This document shows positions 14,702 through 16,228 of a DNA stretch of 16,228 nt, piece by piece. Position 1 is the first letter of the stretch. Each line of letters begins with the position of its first letter. The notes under the pieces were generated by a model. It was not told where the DNA came from, ran no database searches, and saw only the letters and a list, made by a program, of their open reading frames with translations. Origin of the DNA: an uncultured bacterium (GTDB lineage: Bacteria > Cloacimonadota > Cloacimonadia > Cloacimonadales > Cloacimonadaceae); the NCBI GenBank assembly GCA_937924555.1, contig CALDSN010000139.1, positions 1-16,228 on the forward strand, read 5' to 3'. Position numbers and translations under genes: made by a program.

Positions 14702-15814
14702 ATGGACCCTGTTGCCCTGCGCCACCAACTGCACCAAATACCGGAAATAGCCTTTGCAGAGCATGCAACCAAAGCCCTGCTGTTGGATACTTTGGCACAA
14801 ATTATCGGGCAGGCGGATAGCAGATGGCAAGTACACGAATTTAAGAACAGTACGGGTATCTTGGCTGTTTACACCGGTGCAGAGGGGGATTACAAGCTGT
14901 TTCGTGCCGACATGGATGCCCTACCCGTTAAAGAGAACAGTTCATGCAGCTTTCCCTCCACCCATGAGGGCTTTATGCACGCTTGCGGTCATGATGTGCA
15001 CATGGCAATTCTGATGGGGCTTATCGCACAAATAGCCCTGCTTAAACCGGCTACCAACTTGATGTTTCTTTTCCAACCCGCCGAAGAAGGCAAGGGCGGA
15101 GCGCAATCTGTGTTGGCAGAAGGCATCATCCAAAGCTATCCTGTCCGTAGCGCATATGCCTTGCATGTTGCAAGCGGATTGCCCGTTGGCAGCATTTCCT
15201 CCAAAGCGGGGATATTTTTCGGCATTCCGCAGGAGTTCGATGTCCGCTTCATCGGCAAAGCAAGTCATGTAGCTTATCCTGAGCAGGGGATAAACGCATT
15301 GCACGCAGGCAGAAACTTCCTTACCATGATGGATGAAGCTGTTGCCGAACTGGCTAAAACAGAGCGAGTTATCTACCATGTGGGTAAGATGAGCGCGGGA
15401 GACATCCGCAACATCATACCTGCCTTATGTACTTTGGAAGGTACTCACCGCAGCCTTAAGAGCGAAGTGCGCGACACCATGAACAATCTTACCACCGAAC
15501 TTGCAGCCAAAAGCGCTGAGAGCTATGGCGCAAAAGCGGAAGTGGAATTCCTGTGCAGCTACGATGCTGTGGTTAACGATGCCTCTTTGGTGCAGCAGCT
15601 AAGCGCTGCTTGCCACGAGCTTGATCTGGATTACCGGGAAGCGGAAATCGCTATGACGGGTGAGGATTTCGGCTTCTTTACCACCTTATACCCCGGTTTG
15701 CTGTTCTGGTTGGGCAGCGGATGTGAGCACCCCCTTCATTCGGACAAGTTTTTCCCCCTTGACGATTCTCTTGCCGTTGGCGTTAAGCTGTTTACCCACT
15801 TAGCATTAAGCTAA
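14702..15814 (+). CDS. M20-family metal-dependent amidohydrolase (candidate N-acetyl-diaminopimelate deacetylase)
   Basis: A cytoplasmic di-metal hydrolase that removes an acyl group from an N-acyl amino acid. It has 370 residues, usual for the M20D group. The metal and catalytic motifs are intact: RADMDALPVKE (68-78), HACGHDVH with Cys95, His97 and His100, the catalytic Glu128-Glu129 of QPAEEG, His155 (ALHVASG) and His346 (HPLHSDKF). The dimerisation/lid domain carries GKASHVAYPEQGINAL. ATG 14702 has AGGA at 14691-14694. Family members include N-acetyl-L,L-diaminopimelate deacetylase, hippurate hydrolase and IAA-amino-acid hydrolases, which sequence alone does not separate well. The position 2 nt behind asd, at the entry to the diaminopimelate pathway, makes the acetyl-DAP deacetylase role the best guess. 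Confidence 0.88.
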   Translation: MDPVALRHQLHQIPEIAFAEHATKALLLDTLAQIIGQADSRWQVHEFKNSTGILAVYTGAEGDYKLFRADMDALPVKENSSCSFPSTHEGFMHACGHDVHMAILMGLIAQIALLKPATNLMFLFQPAEEGKGGAQSVLAEGIIQSYPVRSAYALHVASGLPVGSISSKAGIFFGIPQEFDVRFIGKASHVAYPEQGINALHAGRNFLTMMDEAVAELAKTERVIYHVGKMSAGDIRNIIPALCTLEGTHRSLKSEVRDTMNNLTTELAAKSAESYGAKAEVEFLCSYDAVVNDASLVQQLSAACHELDLDYREAEIAMTGEDFGFFTTLYPGLLFWLGSGCEHPLHSDKFFPLDDSLAVGVKLFTHLALS

Positions 15815-15849
15815 TTTTCCCAAAACTTGCTTCTCCCTCCCCTCCTGCT

Positions 15850-15915
15850 ATCATTGCATGATCATTACCTAATCATTGCATACTTAGTACGTAATGATTA
15901 GGTAATGGTCATGTA
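15850..15915. repeat. Six 11-bp units forming a near-perfect palindrome
   Basis: Six consecutive 11-bp units can be read. The first three begin ATCATT, and units 1 and 3 are identical except for the last base (ATCATTGCATG, ATCATTGCATA). The left arm 15857-15877 pairs with 15893-15913 over 21 positions with one T-G wobble, around a 15-nt loop, symmetric about base 15885. The stem can extend two more pairs outward. No U tract follows (TTTCCCC), so it is not a simple terminator. It shares the 11-bp register, but not the sequence, of the block at 5038-5115. Confidence 0.8.
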
Positions 15916-16075
15916 TTTCCCCTTGGAAAGAAACAAGGTTAGAGGCATAAGTTTGACACTTTGCCACAGATTTGCTGAACTAATTCACCTAACTGCAAAA
16001 AAGTGCTTTACATCTTTTCCTATTTGATAAGTTTAGCGTTCTCAGGGTAAATTGGGAGTGATGTAAGAAGTGACT

Positions 16076-16094
16076 GTTTGCACATTATGCAAAC
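16076..16094. repeat. Small perfect inverted repeat, operator-like
   Basis: GTTTGCA (16076-16082) and TGCAAAC (16088-16094) are perfect inverted repeats around CATTA. The size and spacing resemble a binding site for a dimeric repressor, but no regulator gene is visible nearby. Confidence 0.35.
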
Positions 16095-16180
16095 TGGGAT
16101 ATCGCAGAGCACACCTTCCATCAAGGAAAGAGTGGTTTGCAGGCATGGCTAACTGATTATTAAATTAGATAAATAAAGGT

Positions 16181-16228
16181 AGATCGGAAGAGCGTCGTGT
16201 AGGGAAAGAGTGTAGATCTCGGTGGTCG
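16181..16228 (+). other. Illumina TruSeq adapter sequence (assembly artefact)
   Basis: From AGATCGGAAGAGCGTCGTGT at 16181 to the end of the window, the 48 bases match the reverse complement of the Illumina TruSeq universal adapter as I know it. This is untrimmed library sequence, not genome. True genomic sequence ends at 16180. Confidence 0.97.

Larger units (their letters stand above)
15815..16180. other. Gene-free tail of the contig
   Basis: No coding frame or known RNA. It holds the 11-bp-phased palindrome (15850-15915), a TTGACA at 15953-15958 without a good -10, a perfect 7-bp inverted repeat at 16076-16094 and a very A/T-rich end (about 16153-16178) that may be the promoter region of a gene beyond the contig. 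The sequence then breaks into adapter. Confidence 0.6.

Noticed and set aside
15857..15913. Long palindrome as terminator for the asd-M20 operon
   Set aside because: The stem is strong but the following bases are TGTATTTCCCC, with no proper U tract, and the 11-bp unit structure is not explained by a terminator.
15953..15981. TTGACA in the contig tail as a promoter
   Set aside because: The best -10 at 17 nt (TGAACT) matches the consensus poorly and no gene follows in the remaining sequence.

Overview
The window is one assembled contig, about 16.2 kb of ordinary bacterial chromosome with balanced base composition. It carries ten protein genes, one of them cut by the left edge, and one tRNA gene. 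The 823-residue exported beta-propeller protein ends in a Por/T9SS-type (FlgD-Ig-like) sorting domain (PNPFRP..., then SGVYLFVV, then a basic tail). Together with a DUF7033-type deacetylase relative and an antiporter-EIIA fusion, this suggests a Gram-negative anaerobe of the Cloacimonadota/Bacteroidota-Fibrobacterota sphere. I favour Candidatus Cloacimonadota, but that is inference without a database search. The last 48 bases (16181-16228) are Illumina TruSeq adapter, not genome, so the right end is an artefact of uncut adapter.

Layout. (1) 1-1077: C-terminal third of an RND efflux pump, closed by a clear intrinsic terminator. (2) 1478-4998: an Amt ammonium channel, then a CPA2 cation/proton antiporter fused to a PTS EIIA-like domain, separated by a strong hairpin. 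(3) 4999-5277: an intergenic region with an 11-bp-phased repeat block and a good promoter. (4) 5278-11569: a tightly packed four-gene operon with 4-nt overlaps or a 3-nt gap. It encodes a catalytically degenerate polysaccharide-deacetylase-like protein, a GT4 glycosyltransferase, a WecA/MraY-type polyprenyl-phosphate sugar-1-phosphate transferase, and the exported beta-propeller protein. (5) On the minus strand, 13566-11606: tRNA-Arg(CCU) followed 25 nt later by an RNB-family exoribonuclease, convergent with the operon. (6) 13719-15814: asd (aspartate-semialdehyde dehydrogenase) and an M20 amidohydrolase, a probable lysine/diaminopimelate pair. (7) 15815-16180: a gene-free tail with a second 11-bp-phased element that forms a near-perfect 21-bp-arm palindrome.

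How the genes fit together. The central operon looks like a surface-glycan unit: the WecA-like enzyme would load the first sugar on undecaprenyl phosphate and the GT4 enzyme would extend it. The propeller protein has the architecture of PorZ, the T9SS component that handles anionic LPS, so the operon may couple lipid-linked glycan synthesis to type IX secretion. The first gene keeps the deacetylase fold signature but lacks the metal and catalytic residues, so a binding or scaffold role is more likely than catalysis.

The most interesting items are that pseudo-deacetylase/propeller operon, the antiporter-EIIA fusion next to amt, and two intergenic elements built in strict 11-bp register. I found no CRISPR array, transposase or phage gene.
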